Assembly: GCA_030737835.1 (NCBI GenBank)
Contig: CM060849.1
Location: forward strand, 11,047,768-11,111,767
DNA from: Acorus gramineus
Taxonomy: Eukaryota > Streptophyta > Magnoliopsida > Acorales > Acoraceae
DNA: 64,000 bases
Direction of reading: 5' to 3'
Position 1 is the first letter of the stretch. Every line of letters begins with the position of its first letter. The position numbers were made by a program, and so were the translations under genes. The notes under the pieces were generated by a model. It was given only the letters and a program-made list of their open reading frames with translations, did no database searches and was not told the origin of the DNA. This document shows, piece after piece, positions 54,892 through 64,000 of the stretch.

Positions 54892-55706
54892 TAGGCCTGT
54901 CAACGGGTCGGGTCCAGACCCGGACCTGACCAGACCCGACCCGATTATGTGTGTAATATATCCGATCCAATTTAGACCCGACCCGAGTTGGACCCGACCC
55001 GGCGGACCCGAACAAACAAACGGGTCGGGTCCGGGTCCACCCCGCCCCGACCCGTTAGACCCGAGACCCGATTGTTTTATTAAAATATGCTCATATATTA
55101 TAAAACCATTAGTATTAGTTGATACATAATTTTATTTCTTACTTAACTTATTTTTGTATCTACAAATTCATAAATCATAACAAGCCTATAAATCGGTTTG
55201 TTTTGGACAATTAACTTATTAGCTTTTGAATTTGTATGATTAATTAGTTTGTTGCATGATTTATGTTTATTATTTAGGTTAATATGTTAGTGTTTATTGT
55301 TTTGAATGTTGTGTAGGTTAATATTGTTTATTATTTAAGTTAATATGTTTTTTTATGTTAGTGATTATTGTTTTGGATGTTGTTTAATAATTCATTTACT
55401 TCTTTTGAATTGTATAAAATTATATTCAAATATAGTCTCATTAATAATAATGTTTTATTAAAAAAAATTTTAAATAGAATGATAAGGCAAACAAATAAAA
55501 GAGCTCTTCTTAATTTTTTTTTATCAACCATCCGGGTCGGGTCTGACCCGGACCCGACCCGAGTCTGACAGGTCCGGGTCCAGGTCCACATTTCCCCGGA
55601 TCCGCCGGGTCCTAGGTTGGACCCGGACCCGACCCACCGGGTCCTGTCACTGGTCGGGTCCAGGTCCACCGCGACCCGGCCCGGACCCGACCCGTTGACA
55701 GGCCTA
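54892..55706. mobile_element. hAT MITE, 815 bp, with perfect 8-bp target duplication
   Basis: TAGGCCTGTCAACGGGTCGG at the left is inverted at the right (CGACCCGTTGACAGGCCTA). GGCGGAGG flanks it exactly at 54884-54891 and 55707-55714. Subterminal blocks are dense in GGACCCGACCCG and its complement; the centre is AT-rich and empty. It interrupts the LINE and is therefore the youngest layer of this nest. Confidence 0.9.
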
Positions 55707-55921
55707 GGCGGAGGGGATTGGCTTCTACGATGACAGACTAGCCATGCTGTAGGATGTGGGCCTTGGGTTCAGAGATTGGTAGATCCCTCTTCTACTATGG
55801 CTCCGAGGGTTGGGATTTTCCTTTTATTTCCTTTATTGCACATGTACTTTGAATTGGACTTCGTTCTTAATATATTTTAGGATCTTCATTTTCATAAAAA
55901 AAAAAGTGTTAAAACAATAAA

Positions 55922-56513
55922 ATTTCAAGCTCCACAAATAAGATATGATTTATTAGAACTAGCAAATACAAGTGAAGATCCTAAAACAAAACTTGAAGCT
56001 AATTGTTCAGCAACATATGAGATTGAAAGTTTTGAAACTTTATTAGGGATGGCTATTAGGTACGATATAGTATTTGCTGTTAGTTTTGTGAGTAAAAATT
56101 TACAATCAAAAGACATGCATATTGATGTTGCTATAGATCAATTAAAAGGTTTAGTTTCTTATTTTAAAAAATATAGAGAAAATGGATTAATTCGTAGAAA
56201 AAAGAAACAATTTGATGAGAATGTTAATAACGAGACAACACAATCCGCTGAAGAATCTATGTATTATATATTGTAGATCATGCTATTTCTTCCATTCAAA
56301 ATAGATTTGAACAATTTCAGATATATGAAAAAAAATTGGTTTTTTATTTAATTTTAAAAAATTTAAATCACTAGATGTTGATAGTTTGCAACAAAATTGT
56401 CTTAATCTTAAAAGCTTTCTCAAACATGATATTTATTCTGCTATTGATGGTTTTAGATTTATTTTCAAATTAAAGTTTTGAAAGAAGTTTTACAAATAGA
56501 AGAAAATACTTCA
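55922..56513 (+). pseudogene. hAT transposase, later part
   Basis: In the plus frame, RYDLLELANTSEDPKTKLEA and then TLLGMAIRYDIVFAVSFVSK and SKDMHIDVAIDQLKGL are strongly typical of zf-MYM-type hAT transposases. The region after 56280 is degraded; the C-terminal dimerisation domain is not visible. Confidence 0.75.
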
Positions 56514-56690
56514 ATTGACATTGCTCGACTTCATGTCATTATTCCCTTGTCATAAAACTGGTTACACAAAAACTGTATCAGAGATTGTCCAGTACACAGT
56601 GAGTTGGATATGACCCATGGAGGATGTAATGCATGTGTGACTCATTGTAGGGCTAGTGTGGGTCATATTAATTAAGAACCTATATAGGAG
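56514..56690. repeat. Right part of the interrupted dispersed repeat
   Basis: It matches 8928-9130 (TGACATTGCTCGACTTCA, GGATGTAATGCATGTGTGAC). Its left part is 51587-51716. Confidence 0.7.
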
Positions 56691-56744
56691 TACATTATAC
56701 TGTGTTTTTGAATCATCGAAGATGATCAATCTGTCGTGGTTCAT

Positions 56745-56885
56745 ATTGAAGTCTGTGTAGGTGGGCTTCTCTTTCTCGGTACGGGCTCCATCATAACTTC
56801 GCGTTACACACTTTGGATGGAGCTTTTGAATGAATGGGAAAGCAGAAGATCTTGACCTCTCCAAGCTCCCATCACTTCCTCATGG
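56745..56885 (+). pseudogene. LecRK fragment (end of lectin domain and linker)
   Basis: The plus-strand sequence matches the LecRK genes from GFSSSTGS to the NGKAEDLDLSKLPSLP linker (for example GATGGGAAAGCAGAAGATCT-like sequence and GACCTCTCCAAGCTCCC). It carries stops and is about 140 bp long. It is in the opposite orientation to the two LecRK genes and closer in sequence to 35310-37321, which also has NGKAEDLDLSKLPSLP. Confidence 0.75.
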
Positions 56886-57477
56886 TAATATTTTAAAAAT
56901 CCAACCATTTATCGAATCAAAAATTAATTGAATCTTTGGTTTAACCTGATTTGAAGTGTTATATTATTATTGAGCTTTTACTTAATGTCACGACCAGTGT
57001 TCTGATATGCACTCTATGCAGTCGGATATGCGGCCGCACAAATTGTTCGATTGGTTTGACTGAACCGTCTAAGGCAAAATGTGTCCATATACGGGTTTGG
57101 GCCACGTCCGCTTATTCTGACAAAAAAAAAAGCCAGGTGGGTCAAACTACCTGGCCCATTTAATAACTTGTCGGCCCAAATCAAGCCTTCTTCTTCACAC
57201 GAACACAGACGCATACCTTCTTCACATCTTCTTCTTCATCGATCAGATCTTCTACTTCACACGGACACACGCCTTCGGCCGTCATCAATTGGTCATCTTC
57301 TTGACAAACCTTCTTCATCGATCAAGTTTTCTTCATCTGTTCCTTTCTTCATCGATTGACCTTCTTCAGTTCTTTCTCGGTTTCAGGTCTTCCTCGGCAT
57401 CTGGTCTTCTTCTTCAGCTTTCTTTTCCTTTTCATTTTTTGAATAGTGTACCAAGCATGTGTATTATATTAAATGTA
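56886..57477. other. No gene recognised
   Basis: Contains CTTCTTC-rich sequence (57185-57420) that yields spurious serine- and leucine-rich frames, and a patch related to 38430-38570. Confidence 0.5.
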
Positions 57478-59103
57478 AGGGTAATTTGTACTTTTAGCCC
57501 CTCTAAAATGAATATTCACAGAAATAGCCCCGCACGTCAGCGCTGGCCTTTTTTTTTTTAATTTTTGTATTGGAGACGGATTATATATAATTCATCTTCA
57601 AGGACGTGATATATACAACCCGTACCCACAGAAAAACCCTAAAAACCCATTTTCACACCCTTTTTCTCCCTCAAACATCCCTTTTCCTATCCAAAAATCA
57701 TCCCCCATACAATTCATATATGTTTCAATCAACATCTTTCAACCACTTTTAATCCAAACGTAAACATCAAAACCGTAAACAATTTGTTGAATTTATTTAT
57801 TTATCAATTGTTTTGATTTTATTATTGAATTTTTTTTTTATTGACATGTTGAATGTTATGATGTTTGTTATGTTGAATGTTATGATTTTTTTTTTATTGA
57901 CAATTTCTTATTGTCAATATAAACTTTTAAAAAAAATTTAAAAATATGATTGTCATATAAAAACTTTTTAAAAATTCAAAGGCCATTTAGAAATATACTT
58001 TGTATGTGTTGCATGAATGTTATAGTGTTTGATATACTTGTATGTGTTGCATAATTGTTTTTGTTACCAATTTAAAAATATATTCACTAAGTTGAATAAT
58101 TTATTTTTTAGATGGTAAAGAAATCCGATGTTCTGCTAATCTACTTTTTCAATAGGAGGATTGTTCAACATGGAGATACTTCATTTTATGAAGGTGGTAC
58201 CAGGAAAGCCACCATCATACATAAGAAGATCTCCTATGCCAATTTATTCTAAATGATGTAACATTTGACAGGGACCAATCTAGGTCGTTACACGTTGTCC
58301 ATGAGTGCTAAGCATCCCACGCAACTTAGAACGAGTTTGGGTATCCCTATCGAAGATAATATGGGAATATAGGTGATGATGAACTTGTATCCAAAGCATG
58401 TACATGGCATTGAGTTATAGTTGGAGAAGGAAGAGATCATACAAAGGGGTCATGGTGGGATGAATTATAATGCGGAAGATTCATATCCCTCCATTGTTCG
58501 TGATCCATATCAACCTTCATCGTCATCATTTGTACTATGTACACAAGAAGATTTGATTGATACAACACCGACCAATGCTCATGGGAGTGTCAATATACCA
58601 CATTTGTAATTATTGTGTATATATTGAGTTTTTAGTTAGTGTATTTATATGTGTAAGTATAATGTGTTTATATTTATAGGTCCCCATTTCATGACATGGG
58701 TTGGGACGATATTCGTGAGGAAATTGAAGTAAACGATGAAGAAGAGGAAGAAGAAGTGGAAGATCAAGAAGAAGGAGGAGGAGAAGAAGAGGATCGTGAA
58801 GATCACTGGGTTGGTGGATCTGATACTGAGGACCATGATGTTGAGACAATTGCCATCCATGAATATAGTGTTCCTCAAATATATATCCTACACATGAGCT
58901 TATGGAGCAAGCAGTGGCAAAAAAAATGTCCATCCATGCATTTATGAAATCAGAACTTCTTCATGTAACGATCTTGAGGTTGGTCAGCTTTTCACAAATA
59001 AGAAGTCACTCATTAATGCTGTCTGAACTTGGAGCATAAAGAAATGTGTGCAGTGTCATGTGGTGAAATTGATTAATGCAAGTCGTCCACGGTTTACATT
59101 TTA
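57478..59103 (+). mobile_element. Mutator-like element, front part with transposase N-terminus
   Basis: It contains the MuDR-type N-terminal region described in the next entry. The left limit is set at AGGGTAATTTGTACTTTTAG, which may be the terminus; no matching inverted end is found on the right, where the sequence changes abruptly near 59104. Confidence 0.45.
58111..59103 (+). pseudogene. MULE transposase N-terminal region
   Basis: From ATG 58111 the translation starts MVKKSDVLLIYFFNRRIVQH and later gives an acidic, glutamate-rich linker (58696-58947) and then VGQLFTNKKSLINAV near 58980-59023, followed by WSIKKCVQCHVVK, the DNA-binding start of MuDR-type transposases. A 74-bp intron is likely at 58606-58679 (TTT|GTAATT to TATAG|GTCC), which joins NIPHL to SPFHDMGWDD in frame. 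Several stops and at least one shift break it. The catalytic core is absent. Confidence 0.6.
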
Positions 59104-59840
59104 TTGATAATCCATCAACCTGTTAGAAATATAAGCATGGATTCTACCAATCCCACTTCTTTTCCAAAAGTTCATAAATTTCCTAAAATTAATAGGATTC
59201 AAAATTTGGGTAACTCCTTTGGAAATATACACGGAATGATACTTTTTCCCATATTTCAAATAGTCTGTATAGTTCCCAATAAGTTACTGGGTGTTCTTTT
59301 AATGGCTTCAATATCGCAGGGATTATTACAGTACCCTTTTTGGCGAATGTTAATAAATTCCAAAATCCTTTTCGTCATCCAGTAGCTACAACTATCTTTT
59401 TTTTTTCAGGGAGGTCCGGTTGATATCCAAAAACTGCTAAGAACAGTCGGACAAGTAGGTAATGTTTAATGAATTTGAAAGAAATTGTATTGAGAAGCAA
59501 TCTTTATGGAACTCGAGACACATCTATTTGCATGAAATTCAATCAATGTAAGATTCAAAATAAATACTCCAGAAAATTGAATTCATCTAAAAAGGAAATA
59601 AACCAACAAGTTCGTTACGCAAAAGAAATTTCTTATGTAGTGGATTCATTGTCGAGTCAAACAGAAATGATGAATTAATTTCAGGATATCACATTATGCC
59701 CAAGCCTAGCTAAATATCACATTCAGTAAAGATTTATGATACATGTATAGCTATATTAAATAAGAATTGTCTTCACATAATTTCCAATGAGATCATCAAA
59801 TAAAAGAGTGACCAAGTGTTTATTAGTGTTGAATAGAAAG
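59104..59840. other. Unidentified sequence
   Basis: Two modest plus frames (59104-59385 and 59469-59678) have ordinary composition but no domain I recognise. The abrupt junction with the MULE suggests separate origin. Confidence 0.35.
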
Positions 59841-59845
59841 ATAAA

Positions 59846-59876
59846 TGGGCCGTGGCCAAGTGGTAAGCCAGCGGGT
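59846..59876 (+). other. Possible tRNA 5'-half relic (tRNA-Gln-like)
   Basis: TGGGCCGTGGCCAAGTGGTA, then AGCCAGCGGG resembles the acceptor and D-arm half of plastid tRNA-Gln(UUG). The anticodon and T-arm halves are missing, so it is not a working tRNA. Confidence 0.3.
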
Positions 59877-60981
59877 GAGCTATATATCCTCGTCTAACTC
59901 TAGTCATTTAATCAAATTAATCTTTGATAAATAACTAATTGATTGTTTCATTCCCGAACCCTTTACTCTAAAAATTTGATGAAATCATGAAAGAAAAAAG
60001 ATTTGTCGGATCTAGTCATCAAATGACATTATATTGACAATTCCAAAAAACCACTCATACTATGATGATATCTTTCTTGATTGCCTCTACATCAAGTAAA
60101 TTTGGTTTGACTACTTATACATTTGTGTATTGATAAGACCATTCACAATTTCATGAAGCTCGATCTCCAAGTTGAAGGAATAATCAAATATTCAATGATC
60201 AAATAATTTACTCCAGAATAGGCAAGATATTTTGAAAAACTGATTAATCCAACGAGAATAAAGATAGAGTATATCTAGATAAGAGATAGGAGCATAAACT
60301 CAAACATTCTGGAGTTACAAAGATAGTTATTGAATCGTTCTCTTTCATGAACAGATCCAGAAATAGATTGTAAGGTGAAGATTGAGGAGAGGAGAGAAAA
60401 CATCAAAACAAAGATGGGTCTAAATCACAAGAGCAGTGTAAACCAACTCCCATCTCAGAACAAAAGCAAAAGAAGAGAAAAATAGGGGTAAAAGCAACCC
60501 CCCAGCCCGGACCGACCATGATCACACTTTTCTGGATCAATATGAAAAACCCCTTTGACAAGTTGTACACTTCAAGCACATGCTAGTGTCCATCCCCATG
60601 TCAAAATGAAGTGGAGTGTCCACCCAAACATTATCAATATAGAAACGTTGTCCAATGAATAGCTTCTTGCTTCTGCTTAACCAAATGGCCCACATGGCAA
60701 GTCCTAGGCATTGGCAGCCAGTGATAATCTTGGAGACCCCAGTCTAAATACGTGAGCTTCCCTCACTGGTACAATGTTGCATTTGACTCCATAACTCTTC
60801 ACCGTTTGAGAAGCTCATTGGGAGGACCCAAAGTTACCCCTACCAGTGACCACAAGGGGAGAAGGGTTGGACATTGGCATTGCAAATGCTTTGCATTTAT
60901 ATGGGAGGTGTTTACTCCCACCCCTTGTCCTTCACCCCACCCCAAAGAGAGAGGGGGTCAGGGTGAGTGGGAGTTGGAGCG

Positions 60982-61016
<35 letters not shown>

Positions 61017-61840
61017 TGTGTGTGTGTGTGTTGGGGGGGGGGGGGGGGGGCAGGGGATGAAGTGAGAAAAAAAAAAGAGAGAGAGAGAGACTGGTTCTCT
61101 CAGTTCCGGCCAATTTCATCACCCTCCACCCCTCTTTGTGTTTTTTTTCTCTCTCCACAAAAAAATCCTTTGTACCCATTTGTTTACAGAATAAGCCCTA
61201 GAATAACTAAGAATTAGTCAAGATAGTTCATTTATCTTGTTTGAAAGGCTGGAATAATGCATTATAACATATGACAGAATTACCTTGCATAACCAGAATA
61301 TGGATTCCATGTTAGGTGTAGAATTAGGGTATTCTCATTTATTCATGTACTCGAAATATGTGGGCCCCACAGGTCACTTCAATTTTTTTTCTGAGTGGTA
61401 CCCCTCTTGTCCTTCTCGCAGACCCTTTGCAGAATCGTGCATCAACCTTTTTTTCTTCCATGGCTTCTTCAATAAGCCACAGATCACTTCAAATCTAATA
61501 TACATGTTTCAAATAAGCATTTAAATAAGTTACTTGGACAATTGAGTATTACATGAAATTGGGTACTCCATGAAATATTCAGTTTTTTTTTTCATTTTAA
61601 TATAGAGATTGTTACAGCACCACACTAAACCCAAGTGTGAAAAAATCATTTTTCACTAATAAACAAGATGAAGTTTATCAATTGATGCTGGATTAATGTT
61701 AAGCAATATTTAGAAAACCCATAAAAATTTAATAATACATAAGAAGGGAAGTTTGGTTATTTTTAGAATAATAAATTTAGTCATCAATTTATTCACAACT
61801 AATTTCAACATTATTCATCATCCATCCTAACAAACAACAA
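59877..61840. other. No gene; microsatellites near 60984-61080
   Basis: A GA run (60984-61012), a TG run, a G run (about 61033-61051) and another GA run (61076-61090) follow one another. Open frames here are driven by them. Nothing else identified. Confidence 0.55.
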
Positions 61841-62002
61841 TTTATTCTTATGTTTTTCAGCGAGAATATATAACTAAAAACATAACCAAACAGAAAATCT
61901 GTTATTCCACTATTATACCCATTTATTCTTATGTTTTCCAGCGAGAATATATAACTAAAAACATAACCAAACAGAAAATCTGTTATTCCACTATTATACC
62001 CA
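61841..62002. repeat. Tandem duplication, 81-bp period
   Basis: TTTATTCTTATGTTTT starts at 61841 and 61922, and the two units are nearly identical (shared GCGAGAATATATAACTAAAA). Confidence 0.9.
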
Positions 62003-62825
62003 TTTATGCTGGAATAAATGTATACTTTGGAATAATTCTTATTCTCTATCCAAACAATGGCTTAATGGGTTGGAGGATCCTATAAAATGGGGTTGGAATA
62101 GCCACCCACATACGCACATACACACACAAGCACATACACATACAAAAATTTCTCAAATTTTACCCAAATCATGAGAAAACAAATATATAATCTCTGAATC
62201 TCCAAAAATAAGTCTTTTGGTGGTTGTTTGGATAGTGGAATTGGGAGATAATAGGGGGCAAGAGGGAATAGGATGAGAATAAGCCAAAAAAATTGTTTGA
62301 TTAGAAAGAATATATAGGTATAGCTCAACCAGAATATGTGAGAATAAGTTGATAATTATATCCCCCTAAAATTGTATTATTTCACCCAATCTATTTCACA
62401 GGTATAAGGGAATTCACATGTCAAATCAACTGTTATCACCTGTTATAAATCATAGGGCCCACGGATCAAATCATTTTGTCACATTTTATAAATTTTTATA
62501 CACATCCTATTCACATTTTATCTACAACTTATCTATAATTAATTAAATAACAAAAACTTTATTATTACGTTTGTTAACGAAAATAATTAAAAACATAATT
62601 AAATAAAAAATTATTTATTTTACTAATATAGTTATCTATTTTTAGAATAATTATAAACTTTAAAATAAGGTAACTCCCCATCCAAATGATACATTAAATA
62701 ACGTGGAGCCCTCATTATTATTTTTCTCGATTATTATTTTTCTCGATTTGTTGCAATTTTTAGCCGTTGAGAGAGAGAGAGAGTCACCAAAATTAAATGA
62801 GCCCATCTATCACCACCAACCTAAA
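62003..62825. other. No gene; MITE-like ends
   Basis: TTTGGATA-type ends in both orientations occur near 62045-62058 (inverted), 62225-62240 and 62678-62692 (inverted), so 62225-62692 may be a small AT-rich MITE. Evidence is limited to the ends. Confidence 0.35.
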
Positions 62826-64000
62826 TGCTCTCCCCCCCAATCCAATAAAAATTTAAAACATCTTGTATCAGACACTCATCCAACCAATTTCAGTTAACAC
62901 AAACCCAGTCATACTGGGGTGTCTAATATGACACAAAGTGTGTCACCCAAAATTTTTCAATTGCAATATTTAGACGCGACACACCTTGGGTCAAAATAAG
63001 TTGTATACTTCGACATACTCTGAGTCAAACCATAGTGTCTACTATGACCCAAGGTGTGTCGTCCAATACTATTCAATTGACAATAATTTAATTTTTTTAT
63101 CTATCATAAATATCATAAATACATAACAAATAATATCATAAATAAACAAAATTTACGTACATAATCACATAAGTTAATTCACGTACATATTATGCACATT
63201 CACAAATCTAATCATTCTTTTGTCGTAAATGAAAACATACTATTGACATAACAGTCTTCCTTGTTCAACATTCACACATCCAAATTCAACCAACGAACAC
63301 ATCCATATTATATTTTAGCTTTTGAACAATGTATTAAGTAAAAAAATGTATTAACGTGGATGTGTTAATTAATTGAATTTGGATGTATACATTTTCAACA
63401 GGGAAGACTGTTATGTTAATAGTAGGTTTTCATTTGTGAAAAAAATAATGTATTAGATTTGTGAATGTGCAGGTTGGATATGTGAATGTTGAATTAACTT
63501 ATATGACCATGTATACGAATGTTGTTTATTTATGATATTTTATTTGTTGTGTATTTATGATATTTATGATAGATAAAAAAAATTAACTTATTGTTAATTG
63601 GATAGTATTTGGCGATACATATTGGGTCATAGTGGACATTCTAGTTTGACTCGGAGTATGTCAAATCAAATAATTTATAGTGACTCAAGGTGTGTCACAT
63701 TACTTCTAAAATATCGTAATTGAAAAATTCTATGTGACACACCTTAAGTCAGAGTAAACATCTTAGTTTAACTCGAGTATGTCAAATCGAACAACTTGTG
63801 GTGACTCAAGGTGTGTCGCGCAACTTTTAAAATATTGTAGTTGAAAAATTTTGGGTGACACACCTTGGATCACATTAGATATCCCAGTATGACAAAGTTT
63901 GTATCAAGTGAGGTTGGTGTGATGAGTGTTTAAAATAAAAAAATTTTAACTTTTGATTTGATTGGGGGGAGAGTAATTGGTTTGGTGGGATTAGAACAGC
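62826..64000. mobile_element. Large foldback element, continues to or past the window end
   Basis: Two arms of about 500 bp are inverted copies. The left begins near CTCCCCCCCAATCCAATAAA and includes GTCATACTGGGGTGTCTAAT (62908); the right ends with ATATCCCAGTATGAC (63880) and GATTTGATTGGGGGGAGAG. ACACACCTTGGGTCA units recur along both arms, and the right arm has an extra duplicated unit (63600-63740 against 63741-63890). No coding content. Pairing continues outside these limits and may extend past 64000. It resembles a long-TIR Mutator-type or foldback element. Confidence 0.7.

Larger units (their letters stand above)
53896..55904 (+). mobile_element. 5'-truncated LINE (L1-type) 3' end
   Basis: It ends in a poly-A tail (about 55895-55904) and is flanked by a 17-bp target duplication, both hallmarks of LINE insertion. 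The start encodes the C-terminal zf-RVT-like region of plant LINE reverse transcriptases: LLKWLWRWDANPDLIWCRVV near 53932, then SWNIGNWFSTRFWQDTWI near 54103. The frame breaks soon after 54282. The 5' truncation removed the endonuclease and polymerase domains. An hAT MITE (54892-55706) lies inside. Confidence 0.8.
51717..56513 (+). mobile_element. hAT transposon with zf-MYM/TTF-type transposase, carrying nested insertions
   Basis: The left end CAAGGCCGGTTCTTTTTTTA and the following GCAATTGCCTAAGGCCCCCA are typical of this plant hAT group. Transposase remnants run on the plus strand in two blocks, before 53878 and after 55922. A LINE fragment (53896-55904) with a 17-bp target duplication splits the gene, and an hAT MITE splits the LINE. 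The right terminus is not clear: the host repeat resumes near 56514 without an obvious inverted end, so the 3' end is probably truncated. Confidence 0.7.

Noticed and set aside
52340-56276. The zf-MYM/hAT protein as a domesticated host gene
   Set aside because: It has transposon ends on the left, several stops and a LINE inside; nothing suggests host use.
58696-58947. An acidic host protein (Glu-rich 83 codons)
   Set aside because: The acidic stretch is the usual linker in MuDR-type transposases, and transposase sequence follows.
60340-60780. Minus-strand segment AMWAIWLSRSKKLFIG as a LINE RNase H piece
   Set aside because: The similarity is short, and the expected catalytic motifs do not follow.
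61285-61524. 79-codon plus frame
   Set aside because: No domain, no paralogue in the window, AT-rich flanks.

Overview
The window looks like nuclear DNA from a flowering plant. It is AT-rich, gene-poor and packed with plant transposons (Gypsy- and Copia-type LTR elements, a TRIM, CACTA, Mutator-like, hAT and Helitron ends, MITEs and a 3' LINE piece). Its only recognisable host genes are plant ones: L-type lectin receptor kinases (LecRK) and Bowman-Birk-type protease inhibitors. I cannot name the species. Nothing bacterial, no CRISPR array and no organelle operon was seen.

Layout. 1-5197: a minus-strand Gypsy-type LTR element with very long LTRs and only a gag gene inside (TR-GAG-like). 5380-7366: a small internally deleted Copia element with both LTRs. 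7400-15700: dispersed repeats, two CACTA ends, a Helitron 3' end, a foldback element, a MITE and an hAT end. 16021-25497: two neighbouring copies of an unnamed terminal-inverted-repeat element; the first is split by a 4.9 kb Mutator-like element with a perfect 9-bp target duplication. 25826-27065: a MITE and a short hAT element. 27555-32828: two Bowman-Birk loci separated by a 1.2 kb tandem duplication, a small Mutator-like element and a hairpin-forming repeat. 34252-34828 and 39484-39920: hAT-type MITEs.

35310-37321 and 43791-46106 hold two LecRK genes on the minus strand. The first is broken by a 16-bp deletion in the kinase domain. The second is intact if one GT-AG intron is removed. Between them is a decayed Copia element split by a TRIM. 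Upstream of the second LecRK come a CACTA end with 186-bp repeats and fragments resembling a WAK/LRK10L receptor ectodomain. 51178-56690 is a nest: a TRIM relic, a repeat, an hAT element, a LINE 3' end inside it, and an hAT MITE inside the LINE. 56745-56885 is a third LecRK scrap. 57478-59103 is the front part of a Mutator-like transposase. From 62826 to the window end lies a foldback more than 1.1 kb long.

As a unit, the host part reads as a small defence-type neighbourhood (receptor kinases and protease inhibitors) shaped by tandem duplication, decay and heavy transposon insertion. I found no clearly new biochemical system. The best leads are the gag-only element with giant LTRs, the Bowman-Birk pair with altered cysteines and reactive loops, the intron present in only one LecRK, and the well-resolved three-level transposon nest.
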